DNA from: JARYGU01 sp033795365
GTDB taxonomy: Bacteria; Pseudomonadota; Alphaproteobacteria; Rhizobiales; Rhizobiaceae
Reading direction: 5' to 3'
NCBI GenBank assembly: GCA_033795365.1
Contig: JARYGU010000024.1
Location: 1 to 64,000 of the forward strand
Length of the DNA stretch: 64,000 bases
Position numbers and translations under genes: made by a program. Within the stretch, counting starts at the first letter, position 1; each line of letters begins with the position of its first letter. The notes beneath the pieces are model-generated. The model saw nothing but the letters and a program-made list of their open reading frames with translations, had not been told where the DNA came from and made no database searches. This document shows positions 63,613 to 64,000 of this stretch, piece by piece.

Positions 63613-64000
63613 TTAGAGTTCGACGCCCTGACGGCGTGCCATGATCATGGTGATACGTTCGGTCAGAATTCCCTTCAGCAGGATCACCACCAGACCGACG
63701 AGCGCGTACCAGATCGCCATCTGGATATGGAATCCGCTCGGGACAGCGCCGCTCTTTTCAAGTTCAAGCAGTGCAACCAGCACACCGCCCCAAACGAAAT
63801 ATTCGCCGGGATTGATGTGGGGGAAGAGTCCGAGGGGAGGATGGACGTAGGAGACCGCCGCGTCATAGAAAGCCGGCTTGTGTTTCTCTTCCAGGAACGA
63901 TCCGAAGGTATAGGCCATCGGGTTGGTGAGGAAGAAGACGGACAGCAGCGGCAAGACGGTGTAACGGGTCAGTGCGATGCGCCCTGCACCGCGGGCTACG
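63613..64000 (-). CDS. srlA: PTS glucitol/sorbitol-type EIIC component, partial
   Basis: The C-terminal part of an SrlA-type EIIC continues past the window end; the frame is open to base 64000. Visible words are LLSVFFLTNPMAYTFGSF, HINPGEYFVWGGVLVALLELE and YALVGLVVILLKGILTERIT, typical of EIIC-Gut. It lies 21 bases before srlE in the operon and forms the transport channel with the SrlE membrane domain. The N-terminus and the operon promoter are outside the window. Confidence 0.85.
   Translation of the reverse strand, partial: VARGAGRIALTRYTVLPLLSVFFLTNPMAYTFGSFLEEKHKPAFYDAAVSYVHPPLGLFPHINPGEYFVWGGVLVALLELEKSGAVPSGFHIQMAIWYALVGLVVILLKGILTERITMIMARRQGVEL

Overview
The window looks like an accessory, catabolic region of an alphaproteobacterium of the Rhizobiales (Rhizobium/Agrobacterium/Ensifer type). 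This rests on the density of ABC importers, three SorC-type sugar regulators, a LID-less short adenylate kinase, the alphaproteobacterial style of the lipoamide dehydrogenase active site, and degraded IS701, IS5, IS3 and IS481 elements. No rRNA, tRNA, CRISPR array or replication origin was seen. I worked by eye from sequence and family knowledge, with no database search.

Region 1 (1-1085) is a stack of insertion-sequence remnants. Region 2 (1086-17459) holds two minus-strand nitrogen-compound operons. The first has a Liv-type ABC importer (substrate-binding protein, LivH, fused LivM-LivG, LivF) with a cyclase-family hydrolase and an amidase. The second has a Pot-type importer with an amidohydrolase and a creatininase-family enzyme, and two tandem LysR regulators sit divergent to it. 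Region 3 (17618-24201) has an autotransporter fragment, an aldo/keto reductase, an IS481 element in a CTAG target, a three-component GMC dehydrogenase (cytochrome c, FAD subunit, Tat-exported small subunit), a glyoxalase-like protein and a ribbon-helix-helix protein.

Region 4 (24202-36449) carries two related modules. Each has an Afu/iron-type ABC importer (binding protein, ATPase, double-length permease) and an inositol-monophosphatase-family phosphatase; one SorC regulator lies between them. This layout suggests uptake of a phosphorylated sugar or polyol followed by dephosphorylation. Region 5 (36995-40803) holds adk, pntB and pntA. Region 6 (40931-49971) is a sugar/polyol cluster: a PfkB kinase, a SorC regulator, a ribose-type ABC importer, a zinc alcohol dehydrogenase and a GlpD-like dehydrogenase. 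Two proteins of unknown function follow (50006-51519).

Region 7 (51549-64000, running off the window) is the most striking. One minus-strand gene series encodes a glucitol-type PTS (EIIC, EIIBC, EIIA, HPr-EI fusion), a SorC regulator, an oxidoreductase of the DRL (DXR-II-like) type, a complete 2-oxo-acid/acetoin-type dehydrogenase complex (E1 alpha, E1 beta, E2, E3) and lipoyl synthase. A coherent reading is a catabolic route. The PTS would bring in a branched tetritol such as 2-C-methyl-D-erythritol as its phosphate, the DRL-like enzyme would convert it to 1-deoxyxylulose 5-phosphate, and the thiamine-dependent complex would cleave that to acetyl-CoA and glyceraldehyde 3-phosphate. This is inference from gene families and order.

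Recurrent operator-like words (TGTTCATT, TGNACATTT, GACATATG-NNCAT) occur in the control regions of regions 4, 6 and 7, so these clusters may belong to one SorC-controlled regulon.
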